The notes: generated by a model from the sequence alone, not told the origin. DNA of 57,963 bases from JAWKIW01 sp046331175 (GCA_046331175.1 JAXLRI010000022.1:1-57963); one strand, 5' to 3'; numbered from the stretch's first letter, positions 41,511 through 49,414 are shown. Made by a program: numbers and translations.

Positions 41511-42961
41511 GCCGAGAGCCCCCGACGACGCCGGGGCCCGGCCGGCAGCAGCACCCCGGCGGCCACGGCGCTGACCACGATCCCGACGAGCAGCGGGAGG
41601 AAGTCCTTCGGCTCGTTGCCAGGCTCGTAGGCCCGAGCGACGAAGGGGTAGGCGGCCAGCATCGCCATCCCCACGACGGCGACGAACCGGACCAACACGG
41701 GCACGCGCCGCACCGAGCGGGCCCACCCGGTGGAGGGCAGGAGCAGCCGGCCGAGCAGCAGACCGGCCGCCAGTGCCACGAGCACGCCGAGGAACTGGGC
41801 CCAACCGACGATGAGGCCGCTCAGGACGACGGTCTGCAGGTAGGCGAGGACGACCAGGCCGACGGCCGCCACCGGGGCCGGGTACTGCGGCAGCGGGGGC
41901 GGCACGATCGCCGCCCATGTGCGCGGCACCACCGGGTGGGCGGCCCCCACCCGTTCGAGGGCGACCCGGCCGGCAGCGGCGAGGAGGGCGAGCAGCACCA
42001 GGCCGCTGGTGCGCAGCTGGACCGTCGTGACCGCCTCGAGCTGTGGCGCGGCGTCGCGGGACACGAACACGGCCCGGATGAGGTAGCTGGTCGACAGGCA
42101 CCACACCCACACGAGCGCCGAGGTGGCGGCGACGAACGCCACGTCGCCGACCACGCCGCCGGTGTCGGGCAGGCGCGCCAGCCGGCGGCGCACCGCCTGG
42201 CGAGCGCCGTCGGCGAGGACGGGGGCCGCCGCCACGACCAGCAGGAGGATCAGGTAGGACGCCAGCCAGCCCGGCCACATGAAGCGGAGGCGGCCCTCGA
42301 GCCCAGGGGTGAGCAGCGCGCCGAGCGGTGGCGTCCGGGCCAGCACGAGCTCGCCCACGGCGTAGCCCAGGGTCGCCCAGGTGCCGAGCGCCCCGCCGAG
42401 CACACCGAGGCCCAGCAGCGCGCCGATGATGCCGATCGACTGCGTGTAGGTGAAGACGTCGTCGGTCCACGGCCGGGCCCCGAGGATCAGGCCGACGACC
42501 AGCGCGGCCAACGGCAGGGCCACCCCGGCGGGCCCGTAGGAGGCGAGGTAGCGGCCGTCGGCGAGGACCCGGCCGGGGAAGGTGAGCCACCGGGACACCG
42601 TCCACGGCAGGCGCACCCACAGCCGGTCGGCGGCGGCGGACAGCTGCTCGGGGGCCGGGGTCGCGGCGTGACGGCGCAGGATCTCGGCCTCGGCGCCATC
42701 GTCGTCGAACAGGTTCCCGGTGCGCACGACCGCCCCGTCGCGCCGGTCGACGATCACGCTGCCCGCCCCCACGAGGGATTGGGACCGGTCACCGGTGCGG
42801 ACGAAGGCCTCGGTGTCGTAGTCGAGCTCGAACAGGTCAGGGGTCTCGCGGATGCGGTCCGGCACGACGACCAGCGCCTGGTCGGGCGAGATGCGGGTGA
42901 GCAGGCCCTCGGCGATGGCGATGGCGTCGTCGCGCTCCACGGTCGTCGCATGCCCCTTCAT
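41507..42961 (-). CDS. Polytopic membrane protein with Imm35/YrhB-like N-terminal domain
   Basis: A 484-aa protein. Residues about 9-85 (DDAIAIAEGLL; LFELDYDTEAFVRTGDRSQS; LVGAGSVIVDRRDGAVVRTG) match the Imm35/YrhB pattern. That pattern has an aromatic or acidic strand, 'tgd...laGxgpxiVdrxdG', and a final Thr-Gly. Residues about 130-470 contain roughly nine or ten transmembrane helices. It is the first gene of a coupled operon whose second gene encodes a Tox-PL-like protein (GTGA overlap). A toxin-immunity pairing with a membrane-fused immunity domain is the main hypothesis. ATG 42961 lacks a clear ribosome site; TACGCT (42982-42987) may be its -10 box. Confidence 0.65.
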   Translation of the reverse strand: MKGHATTVERDDAIAIAEGLLTRISPDQALVVVPDRIRETPDLFELDYDTEAFVRTGDRSQSLVGAGSVIVDRRDGAVVRTGNLFDDDGAEAEILRRHAATPAPEQLSAAADRLWVRLPWTVSRWLTFPGRVLADGRYLASYGPAGVALPLAALVVGLILGARPWTDDVFTYTQSIGIIGALLGLGVLGGALGTWATLGYAVGELVLARTPPLGALLTPGLEGRLRFMWPGWLASYLILLLVVAAAPVLADGARQAVRRRLARLPDTGGVVGDVAFVAATSALVWVWCLSTSYLIRAVFVSRDAAPQLEAVTTVQLRTSGLVLLALLAAAGRVALERVGAAHPVVPRTWAAIVPPPLPQYPAPVAAVGLVVLAYLQTVVLSGLIVGWAQFLGVLVALAAGLLLGRLLLPSTGWARSVRRVPVLVRFVAVVGMAMLAAYPFVARAYEPGNEPKDFLPLLVGIVVSAVAAGVLLPAGPRRRRGLSA

Positions 42962-43022
42962 CGAGAGCCGGCCGGTGGCGGGAGCGTACCGACGACGGCG
43001 ACCGCCCCCGGGGACCCGCGAC

Positions 43023-43778
43023 CTACCGCAGCAGGAGCCGGATGGCCACGAACAGGCCGATCACCACCACGAGGACGCGCAGCACGATCGGCGGGATGCG
43101 CCGGCCGACCTTGGCCCCGAGCCAACCGCCGACCACGGCTCCGGCGGCCACCGCCGCCACCGCCTCCCAGGCCACGTCGGCGAAGAGCACGAAGAAGACC
43201 GCGGCCACGGCGTTCACCAGCCCGGCGAGCACGTTCTTGACGGCGTTGGAGCGGGTCAGGTCGTCGGGCAGGAACACGCCGAGGATGGCCAGCAGGATGA
43301 TCCCCTGGGCGGCCCCGAAGTAGCCGCCGTAGCAGCCGGCCAGGAACACCAGCGCCACCGGCACGAAGCCGACCTCGCGTGCGCCCTCCTTGCGGCGCGA
43401 CGCCACGAACCGGGCGAGGCGGGGCTGCACGATCATCAGCGCCACGGCCAGCAGCACCAGGATCGGGACGACCTTGTCGAACACGGCCGCCGGCAACCGC
43501 AGGAGCAGGTAGGCGCCCATCAGCGCACCCGACGCCGAGCCGACCGCCAGGGAGCGGACCCGCGTGCCCTGACCCTCGAGCTCGCGCCGGAAGCCCCACG
43601 CGCCGGTGATCGACCCGGGGACGAGGCCGATGTTGTTCGACACGTTGGCGGTCACCGGGGCGTAGCCGACGGCCAGGAGGGTCGGGAAGGTGATGAGGCT
43701 GCCCGAGCCCACGACGGCGTTGACGAAGCCGGCGCCCATGCCGGCCGCCACCACGGCGAGGATCTCCAACCCGTCCAC
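43023..43778 (-). CDS. TauE/SafE-family sulfite/anion permease
   Basis: A 251-aa membrane protein with about eight helices and the two conserved half-motifs. The first is GAGFVNAVVGSGSLITFPTLLAVG, here VNAVVGSGSLITFPTLL with TANVSNNIGLVPG. The second is GCYGGYFGAAQGIILLAILG with RSNAVKNVLAGLVNAVAA. These define the sulfite exporter TauE/SafE family (export of sulfite, sulfoacetate or related anions). GTG 43778 is preferred over ATG 43817 because the extra residues (MSCRWGRACETPP) look non-native. No sulfur-metabolism gene is adjacent. Confidence 0.88.
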   Translation of the reverse strand: MDGLEILAVVAAGMGAGFVNAVVGSGSLITFPTLLAVGYAPVTANVSNNIGLVPGSITGAWGFRRELEGQGTRVRSLAVGSASGALMGAYLLLRLPAAVFDKVVPILVLLAVALMIVQPRLARFVASRRKEGAREVGFVPVALVFLAGCYGGYFGAAQGIILLAILGVFLPDDLTRSNAVKNVLAGLVNAVAAVFFVLFADVAWEAVAAVAAGAVVGGWLGAKVGRRIPPIVLRVLVVVIGLFVAIRLLLR

Positions 43779-43853
43779 CGGTGGAGTCTCACAGGCCCGA
43801 CCCCACCGACACGACATGGGTTGCCCACGACCTGGTCGCGCTGGGGCGACGCC

Positions 43854-45626
43854 TCAGGTCGACGAGAGGACCGGCAACGACACGACGAAGCGGGCGCCGC
43901 CGAGGGGCGCATCGTCGACGCCGACCTGGCCGCCGTGGGCCAGCACGATGCGGCGCACCACCGCCAGGCCGAGGCCGGCGCCGCCGGTGTCGCGGGCCCG
44001 GGCCTCCTCGAGCCGGCCGAAGCGGGCGAACACCTCGGCCCGGCGGGCGGGCGGGATGCCCTCGCCGTCGTCGTCGACGGTGAGCACGGCCTGGGACCCG
44101 ACGACGCCGACCCCGACGACCACCTGCTGCCGGGCGTGGCGGGCGGCGTTGTCGAGGAGGTGGCCCACCAGGCGGGTCAGCTCCTCGGGCCGACCGGCGA
44201 CCTTGGCCGGGCCGACCGCCGAGACGTCGACGGGCACCCGCCGGGTCCGGGTGGCCTCGGTCCGCACCAGCTCGTCGAGGTCGAGCTCGACGGTCGGGCG
44301 GGCCGGGCCGGATCCCTCGTCGAGGCGGGCGAGGAGCAGCAGGTCGGTCACGATGCGGTCGAGGCGCTCGTCCTCGGCCAGGACGTTGCGGGCCACGGCC
44401 GGCCAGTCGGCCCGGTCGGGGTGCAGCAGGGCGACCTCCATCTCGGTCCGGATCGAGGCCACCGGGCTGCGCAGCTCGTGGGAGGCGTCCGACACGAAGC
44501 GGCGTTGGCGGGCAGTGGACGCCTCGAGGCGGCCGAGCATGGCGTTCATCGTGCGGGCGAGGTGGGTGATCTCGTCGTCGCCACCCGGCATCGGCACCCG
44601 CTCGTGGAGGTTGGCGGTGGTGATGCGGTCGGCCTGCTCGGTGATGGCGTGCACCGGCTGCAGCGCCCGCCCCACGAGCACCCAGGCCATGAGGGCGATG
44701 AGGGCCACGAGCAGGGGGATGGCCACCACCAGGGCCCGGGTCAGCTCGGTCAGCCCGGCCTGCACGTCGTCGAGGGGCGTGGCCGCCACCAGGGTGACCG
44801 GGCCGTAGGGGCTGAGGGTGCGGACCGACGTCAGGGCCCAGTCCGACCCCGGCGCTGGCTGCCCGGGCAGGTCGGCGCCCCGCTGGACGTCCTCGACGCC
44901 GGCGACCGGCGGGGGCGGCGCGGTCCCGGTCGGTCGAGCGGCTGGGGCCCCGGCGCGCCCCAGGGGGCCGGACGGCCCCGCGGGACCAGACGGACCCACG
45001 GGCCCGGACGGACCCACGGGACCAGTGGGACCAGACGGACCGGATGGGGCAGCGGGACCGGACGGAGCGGCAGGGGCGGCAGGGGCGGCAGGAGCGGCAG
45101 GACCGGGCAGGCGGGCAGCGGGGGCACCGGCGGTGGCCGGGCCGGGGACGCCGGTGGTCCGAGAGCCGGGAGTGACGCCGGCGGCGGCGGTACCGGCGGC
45201 CGGGCCGAGCTGGTCGGTCGGCAACAGCGAGGGCGAGCCGGCCAACGAGGCGGAGGCGGCCAGCACCTCGCCGTCGGGCGTCACCACCTGCAGCTGCGCG
45301 CTCGGCCGATCGGCCGGCACGGGCAGCACGGCCGGCAGCGTCGTGGTGCCCTGCAGGTCGCGCGCCAGGTGCTCGAGGGCCGCCCGGTCGGCGGCGTGGA
45401 CCTCGTCGACCAGGCGGTCGCGCACGAGGTGGACGAAGCCGGCCACACCGAGGGCGAGCGCCACCGCGAACAGTGCCGCCACCGCGATCGTGGCGCGCAG
45501 GCGCACCGAGCCGAACCACCGCCGCCGGCGCGATGCGTGCAACGCCGACGGCGCCGGCGCTGCCGCGTGTGCGGGCGAAGCAGGTGGTCCGGGCGACGGC
45601 GGCTCGGCCGGCCCGACCTCAGGCAT
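43854..45626 (-). CDS. Sensor histidine kinase with collagen-like extracytoplasmic insert
   Basis: A 590-aa membrane kinase. A Pro/Ala-rich cytoplasmic N-tail precedes TM1 at about residues 45-68, followed by an extracytoplasmic sensor region of about 69-297. This contains an Ala/Pro/Gly-rich low-complexity linker and a run of ten Gly-Pro-X triplets (residues 196-226). TM2 is about 298-318, followed by HAMP, then the HisKA H-box FVSDASHELRSPVASIRTEM (phospho-His 383). The HATPase_c boxes are HLLDNAARHA (N), VDDDGEGIP (G1) and GGAGLGLAVVRRI (G2). ATG 45626 lies inside the last codons of the response-regulator gene (8-nt overlap). The signal is unknown; an unusually long flexible sensor arm suggests surface or mechanical sensing (speculative). 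Confidence 0.92.
   Translation of the reverse strand: MPEVGPAEPPSPGPPASPAHAAAPAPSALHASRRRRWFGSVRLRATIAVAALFAVALALGVAGFVHLVRDRLVDEVHAADRAALEHLARDLQGTTTLPAVLPVPADRPSAQLQVVTPDGEVLAASASLAGSPSLLPTDQLGPAAGTAAAGVTPGSRTTGVPGPATAGAPAARLPGPAAPAAPAAPAAPSGPAAPSGPSGPTGPVGPSGPVGPSGPAGPSGPLGRAGAPAARPTGTAPPPPVAGVEDVQRGADLPGQPAPGSDWALTSVRTLSPYGPVTLVAATPLDDVQAGLTELTRALVVAIPLLVALIALMAWVLVGRALQPVHAITEQADRITTANLHERVPMPGGDDEITHLARTMNAMLGRLEASTARQRRFVSDASHELRSPVASIRTEMEVALLHPDRADWPAVARNVLAEDERLDRIVTDLLLLARLDEGSGPARPTVELDLDELVRTEATRTRRVPVDVSAVGPAKVAGRPEELTRLVGHLLDNAARHARQQVVVGVGVVGSQAVLTVDDDGEGIPPARRAEVFARFGRLEEARARDTGGAGLGLAVVRRIVLAHGGQVGVDDAPLGGARFVVSLPVLSST
44949..45041 (-). repeat. Collagen-like Gly-X-Y repeat in the sensor domain
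   Basis: Ten consecutive G-P-X/G-X-X triplets (GPS GPT GPV GPS GPV GPS, then GPA GPS GPL GRA) are encoded by GGNCCN-rich 9-bp units. Because GGNCCN is nearly self-complementary, the opposite strand also reads as Gly-Pro-rich. Confidence 0.8.
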
Positions 45627-46305
45627 GGAGCGCCGCGCTCGGCGCGATGCGGTAGCCGACGCCGCGCACCGTCTGGATGGACGCCTGGTCGAAGGGGCGA
45701 TCGACCTTGCGGCGGAGGTACCCGATGTAGACCTCGACCACGTTGGGGTCACCCGCGAAGTCGAGGCCCCAGACCCCGTCGAGCAGCTCGGCCTTGGTCA
45801 GCACCTCACCGGGCCGGCGCATCAGCGCCTCGAGCACGGCGAACTCGCGGGGCGTGAGGTCGATGCCGACGGTGCCGCGGGCACAGGTGCGGCCCCGGGG
45901 GTCGAGCACCAGGTCGTCGACGTGGAGGCGGTCCGGGCGGGGACCGCTCCCACGGCGGGCCAACGAGCGCAGGCGGGCCACGAGCACCGGGAAGGAGAAG
46001 GGCTTGGTGAGGAAGTCGTCGGCACCGAGCTCGAAGGCCTCGACCTCGTCGAGCTCGCCCTGCTTGGCGGTGAGCATGAGGATCGGCGTCCAGACGCCGT
46101 CGGCCCGCAGCGTGCGGCAGACCTCGTAGCCGTTGGTGCCCGGCAGGAGGATGTCGAGCACGATGGCGGCGTAGGAACCCTCGCGGGCTCGCCACAGGCC
46201 GTCGCTGCCGTCGTGGGTGACGTCGACCTCGAAGCCCTCGGCCTCGAGGCCGCGGCGCAGGGCGTCGGCGAGGCGCTCCTCGTCCTCCACGATCAGGATG
46301 CGCAC
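45619..46305 (-). CDS. OmpR/PhoB-family response regulator
   Basis: A 228-aa two-domain regulator. The receiver domain has the acidic pair in ILIVEDEERLADAL, the phospho-acceptor Asp51 in AIVLDILLPGTNGYE, Thr in LMLTAKQ and Lys in DFLTKPFSF. The C-terminal winged helix includes IDLTPREFAVLEALMRRPGE and VVEVYIGYLRRKVD with RGVGYRI. GTG 46305 is the family-consistent start (GGCGGG just upstream). It overlaps the kinase gene, forming one operon. It is divergent from the secreted double-Cys protein, a likely target. MprA/TrcR-like regulators are the nearest familiar relatives. Confidence 0.93.
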   Translation of the reverse strand: MRILIVEDEERLADALRRGLEAEGFEVDVTHDGSDGLWRAREGSYAAIVLDILLPGTNGYEVCRTLRADGVWTPILMLTAKQGELDEVEAFELGADDFLTKPFSFPVLVARLRSLARRGSGPRPDRLHVDDLVLDPRGRTCARGTVGIDLTPREFAVLEALMRRPGEVLTKAELLDGVWGLDFAGDPNVVEVYIGYLRRKVDRPFDQASIQTVRGVGYRIAPSAALHA

Positions 46306-46424
46306 CCCGCCATCATGGTGCGCCGACCTGAGGGCCCGCTGAGAACGGTCGACGCCGCGGATCGTGCGGCGACCGGGGAGCCGGGGGCGCGACCGCCACC
46401 GGACCGACGACGGACCGGCGACCG

Positions 46425-46476
46425 GGACCGACGACCGACGAGCGACAGCCGGACCGACGACCGACGAGCGACAGCC
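46425..46476. repeat. 26-bp direct repeat in the divergent regulator promoter
   Basis: Two identical 26-bp units (46425-46450 and 46451-46476), then a partial third, lie between the response-regulator start and the secreted-protein start. The core is GACCGACGACCGACGAGCGA. They could be response-regulator binding direct repeats or simple slippage products. The 281-bp intergenic region holds nothing else recognisable. Confidence 0.6.
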
Positions 46477-46586
46477 GGACCGACGACCGGCGGCCGGGAC
46501 CGACGACGGGATCGGCGGCCTCAGGTGCCTCACAGGCCGGATCTGGGAGGGTGACGGCGACCGAGCCGTCGCCGGGGAGGAACCGG

Positions 46587-47654
46587 ATGCCCTCGAAGCT
46601 GCGAACCGTCGCGCTCGCCACCGCCGTGGCCGCCGGCGTCCTGGCCGTGCCGGCCGCCGTGATCGCCCTCCCCCGCGACGAGGGCACCACCACGACGGCG
46701 ACGCCCGACACCACGGCCGGACCCGCCGCCACCGACGTGCCGACCACCTCCACCGCCCCACCGGCGACGGACGGCGCGCCGACCCCGACCGCTCCGGCCA
46801 CACCCGAGGCCAGCCCTCCCGCCACCACCGTCCCGAGCGGCCCCGGCGGCGGGAGCCCGCCCGACCTGAGCGCGTGGCGGCAGTGCATGGCCTCCCACGG
46901 CGTCGACGTGCCCGATCTGCGTCCCGGCGGGCCGCGCCCACCACGGCCTCACGGCCAGCAGAACCAGAGCCAGCAGCGCCAGGGCCAGCAGCCGGGCCAG
47001 AACCAGGGCCAGGGTCGAGATCAGGAACGGCCCCGACCACCACAGCCGCCCGCCAGCGGCCAGCCGCCCACTGGCACTGGCAATGGCTCCGGCAACGCGC
47101 CCGGGCAACCGCCCGCCGGCACCGGCAACGCGCCCGGGCAACCGCCCGCCGGCACCGGACGACCCGCGGCCGCGAACGGCTCGGGAGGGGGCCCGCAGCT
47201 CCCGGCCGGCGTCGACCAGGAGACCTTCCGCGCCGCGTCGGAGGCCTGCAAGGACCAGCTGCCGGCCCCGCCCGCTCCGGACCCCGAGGTCGAGGCGAAG
47301 CAGCAGGCGTGGCGCGAGTGCATGGCGTCCCACGGCGTGACGATCCCCGCCCCGCCCGCGCCCGGGGAGCAGCCACCGGCTCCCGACGCCACCGCCCGAC
47401 CTGACCCCGACACCCTCCGCGCCGCCGACGACGCCTGCCGCGACCTCCGCCCCGCGCCGCCCGCCGGCCAGGCCGGACCCGGTGGGCCCGGTGGACCCGG
47501 TGGACCCGGACCCGGGTGCCCCCCGGCTGGTGCTCCGGGCCAAGGTGCGCCGGGGCAGGGTGCGCCGGGCCCGGACCCGGACCCGGCCCCGAGCGGGTCG
47601 GCCGACCAGCCGCCGTCGAGCACACCGGGCGACACCACGCCACCGTCGCCCTGA
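46587..47654 (+). CDS. Secreted Pro/Gln/Gly-rich protein with two Cys-motif repeats
   Basis: A 355-aa exported protein. Residues 1-28 are a signal or anchor segment (LRTVALATAVAAGVLAVPAAV). A Thr/Pro-rich linker is followed by the first repeat: LSAWRQCMASHGVDVPDLRP, then after a Gln/Pro/Gly-rich insert FRAASEACKDQLPAPP. The second repeat is QAWRECMASHGVTIPAPPAP with TLRAADDACRDLRPAP. Each repeat resembles the actinobacterial 'CMRxxGV...AxxACxxLxP' extracytoplasmic domain, usually present once, with paired Cys. The C-terminus is Gly/Pro-rich (GPGGPGGPGG). ATG 46587 has GGGGAGG 6 nt upstream. It is divergent from the two-component operon and probably regulated by it. The 3' part overlaps an antisense open frame of the HNH gene. 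Confidence 0.78.
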   Translation: MPSKLRTVALATAVAAGVLAVPAAVIALPRDEGTTTTATPDTTAGPAATDVPTTSTAPPATDGAPTPTAPATPEASPPATTVPSGPGGGSPPDLSAWRQCMASHGVDVPDLRPGGPRPPRPHGQQNQSQQRQGQQPGQNQGQGRDQERPRPPQPPASGQPPTGTGNGSGNAPGQPPAGTGNAPGQPPAGTGRPAAANGSGGGPQLPAGVDQETFRAASEACKDQLPAPPAPDPEVEAKQQAWRECMASHGVTIPAPPAPGEQPPAPDATARPDPDTLRAADDACRDLRPAPPAGQAGPGGPGGPGGPGPGCPPAGAPGQGAPGQGAPGPDPDPAPSGSADQPPSSTPGDTTPPSP

Positions 47655-49144
47655 CCCGCGGCCCGCGGCCCAGGTCCCTCGCCCGCGCGATCAGGCCGCG
47701 GTCGTGACGTCGCCAGCGCTGCAGGGCGGCCGTCTCTGGTCGTCGCAGCGGCGACGACTTCCGTGGCGGCGACGACGTCGGCGACGTCGGCCTCGGCGCT
47801 GCTCCCATCGTCGACCGGGCCCACCGCCGCGGCGGCCTCGGTCGCGGCGGCTTCGTCGAGGGCGGCTTCGTCGAGGCCGCGCTGGTCGGCTTGGATCCAG
47901 GCGCCGTAGAAGCAGTCGCGGGCCCAGGGGGTGAGGCGTTCGCCGGTGCCGGTGCGGCGCCGGCCCGGTGGTGGCGGTTCGGGTGGTGGCCCGCCGGGTG
48001 GTGCGGGCGGTTCGATGATGCTGCCGTCGGGGGTGACCACGACCAGGAGCCGTTTGGTGCCGCGGTGCTCCCAGCGGGTGGACCAGCCCTTCTGGTGGAC
48101 CTTGCGGTGGTGCTTGCGGCACAACAGCACGAGGTTGTCGATGTGGGTGGGTCCGACGGGGTGGGGGGTGGCGTGGTGGGCGATCAGGCGTTTGGTGCGC
48201 CCACAGCCCGGGTACTGGCAGCAGCGGTCCCGGGCGAACAGGGCCACCAGCTGGGCGGGGGTCGCGAACCGGGTCGGTGACGTCACCTGGACCGGCACCC
48301 CGTCACGCTCGACCAGCGCGGCGATCCCGGCGTCACAGGCCAGCTCACGAGCCACGTTGGGGTCCAGCGAACACGTCGAAGCGATGCACGCCTCGGCGCG
48401 GGCCAGATCATCCAGCTCGGGGTGCAGGGCGGCTTCGTCGACGCGGACGATGACCTGGAACCGCTGCGGGATGACGTTGGGTGCCGACGCGAGCCCGGCG
48501 AGGTGATCGGTGGCCATCGCGATGAGCGCCTCGACCCGGGTCATCGGCTCGCCGCCATCACCTGCACGGGTGTCTTCGCGGTCGGCGTCGAGGTAGGCGT
48601 CGATGGCGGCTTCGAACACCGCGCCGTCCTCGGCGCGGGTGCGGATGTGGGCCTCGTACATGCCGAACTCGTCGACGTGGCCATCCAGGTACTCCTCGGA
48701 CGGATCCCGACCCGCGGCGGGGGCCTTGGGTTGCAGCGGCTTGTACTCGGCGACCAACCGGGACAGCTGCGGGCCCGTCGCCGCCTCCGCAGCCTGCAGC
48801 AGCACGGCCTCGTTGGCGGGGGTCGCGACCTTCACCAGCGTCGCCGCCACCCCCTCAGAGACCTCACCCGCTTCGAACACCGCGGTGAGCTTGGGCAGCT
48901 CGGGGAGCCGCCGGGCCAACACCACCTGGCGGCGGGCCTCACCGGTGGTCAACCCCGCCGTCCACGCCAACCACGCAGAGGTCGACAACGTGTCGGTCAA
49001 CCCCTGGGCGCTGAGCTCGTCGACGCGGGCCACCAGCTGCACCGACCGGGCCTGGAGCTGGGCGATCTGGGACTGCACCGCCCGCAGCTGCACCGACAGC
49101 TCCCGCAGCTCGACCTCTTCGGGGGTCGGACCGATGGAGGTCAC
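47021..49144 (-). CDS. DUF222/13E12-type HNH endonuclease, 3' end uncertain
   Basis: The DUF222 helical domain spans about residues 1-290 (ELSVQLRAVQSQIAQLQARS, LSTSAWLAWTAGLTTGEARR). The HNH nuclease follows: CCQYPGCGRTKRLIAHHATP then IDNLVLLCRKHHRKVHQKGW (Cys pair, H-H and late His). GTG 49144 is chosen for a GTGAGG site 5 nt upstream. Family members end soon after the HNH (here near DCFYGAWIQADQRG, about residue 405). This frame instead stays open for 707 aa, running 634 bp antisense into the secreted-protein gene. The tail is low-complexity and the two frames share third codon positions, so the read-through is probably an artefact of GC bias or a lost stop. A degenerate LexA box lies upstream. 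Confidence 0.75.
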   Translation of the reverse strand: MTSIGPTPEEVELRELSVQLRAVQSQIAQLQARSVQLVARVDELSAQGLTDTLSTSAWLAWTAGLTTGEARRQVVLARRLPELPKLTAVFEAGEVSEGVAATLVKVATPANEAVLLQAAEAATGPQLSRLVAEYKPLQPKAPAAGRDPSEEYLDGHVDEFGMYEAHIRTRAEDGAVFEAAIDAYLDADREDTRAGDGGEPMTRVEALIAMATDHLAGLASAPNVIPQRFQVIVRVDEAALHPELDDLARAEACIASTCSLDPNVARELACDAGIAALVERDGVPVQVTSPTRFATPAQLVALFARDRCCQYPGCGRTKRLIAHHATPHPVGPTHIDNLVLLCRKHHRKVHQKGWSTRWEHRGTKRLLVVVTPDGSIIEPPAPPGGPPPEPPPPGRRRTGTGERLTPWARDCFYGAWIQADQRGLDEAALDEAAATEAAAAVGPVDDGSSAEADVADVVAATEVVAAATTRDGRPAALATSRPRPDRAGEGPGPRAAGQGDGGVVSPGVLDGGWSADPLGAGSGSGPGAPCPGAPWPGAPAGGHPGPGPPGPPGPPGPAWPAGGAGRRSRQASSAARRVSGSGRAVASGAGGCSPGAGGAGIVTPWDAMHSRHACCFASTSGSGAGGAGSWSLQASDAARKVSWSTPAGSCGPPPEPFAAAGRPVPAGGCPGALPVPAGGCPGALPEPLPVPVGGWPLAGGCGGRGRS
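47091..47156 (+). repeat. Perfect 33-bp tandem repeat inside the secreted-protein gene
   Basis: Two identical 33-bp copies (47091-47123 and 47124-47156) encode GNAPGQPPAGT twice. The length is a multiple of three, so copy number can change without a frameshift. Confidence 0.9.
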
Positions 49145-49255
49145 CCGAGCCTCACCTGGCGCAGGGTCCCGACGCCGCGCTCGGCAGCCCGGGGCCGCCA
49201 GCACGCCGCCGCTTCAGCAGCGGCGTCAACCGCGCCACCGGCGTCCGGTTCGGAT

Positions 49256-49271
49256 GGGTACATGTGTTCGA
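49256..49271 (-). promoter_or_regulatory. Degenerate LexA (SOS) box before the HNH gene
   Basis: On the minus strand this reads TCGAACACATGTACCC. It is a perfect left half of the actinobacterial TCGAAC-N4-GTTCGA box with a decayed right half (3 of 6 matches). It abuts a TAGTCT -10 box (49271-49276). DUF222-HNH/13E12 genes are known SOS members in mycobacteria. Confidence 0.45.
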
Positions 49272-49414
49272 GACTAGCACCCCCACCAGCATCGATCCAC
49301 CGACATCACGTGGAACACGTCACACCCGACCACCAGCCCCTCGCCCGGATCGACGCCACCCGGCCGTGGGCGCACGTGGACGACCGCAACCGGCGACGAA
49401 CGGGCGCGAGCCCG

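Noticed and set aside
42852..45857. A 1001-codon plus-strand frame crossing the TauE permease and histidine kinase genes
   Set aside because: Its translation is low-complexity (GH, GD, RR runs) and ignores the boundaries of three well-supported minus-strand genes. It is a GC-bias shadow.
44818..46554. A plus-strand frame with a collagen-like run (GPDGPTGPDG)
   Set aside because: This is the complement of the kinase's own Gly-Pro-X repeat, because GGNCCN is nearly self-complementary. No start or ribosome-site support was seen.
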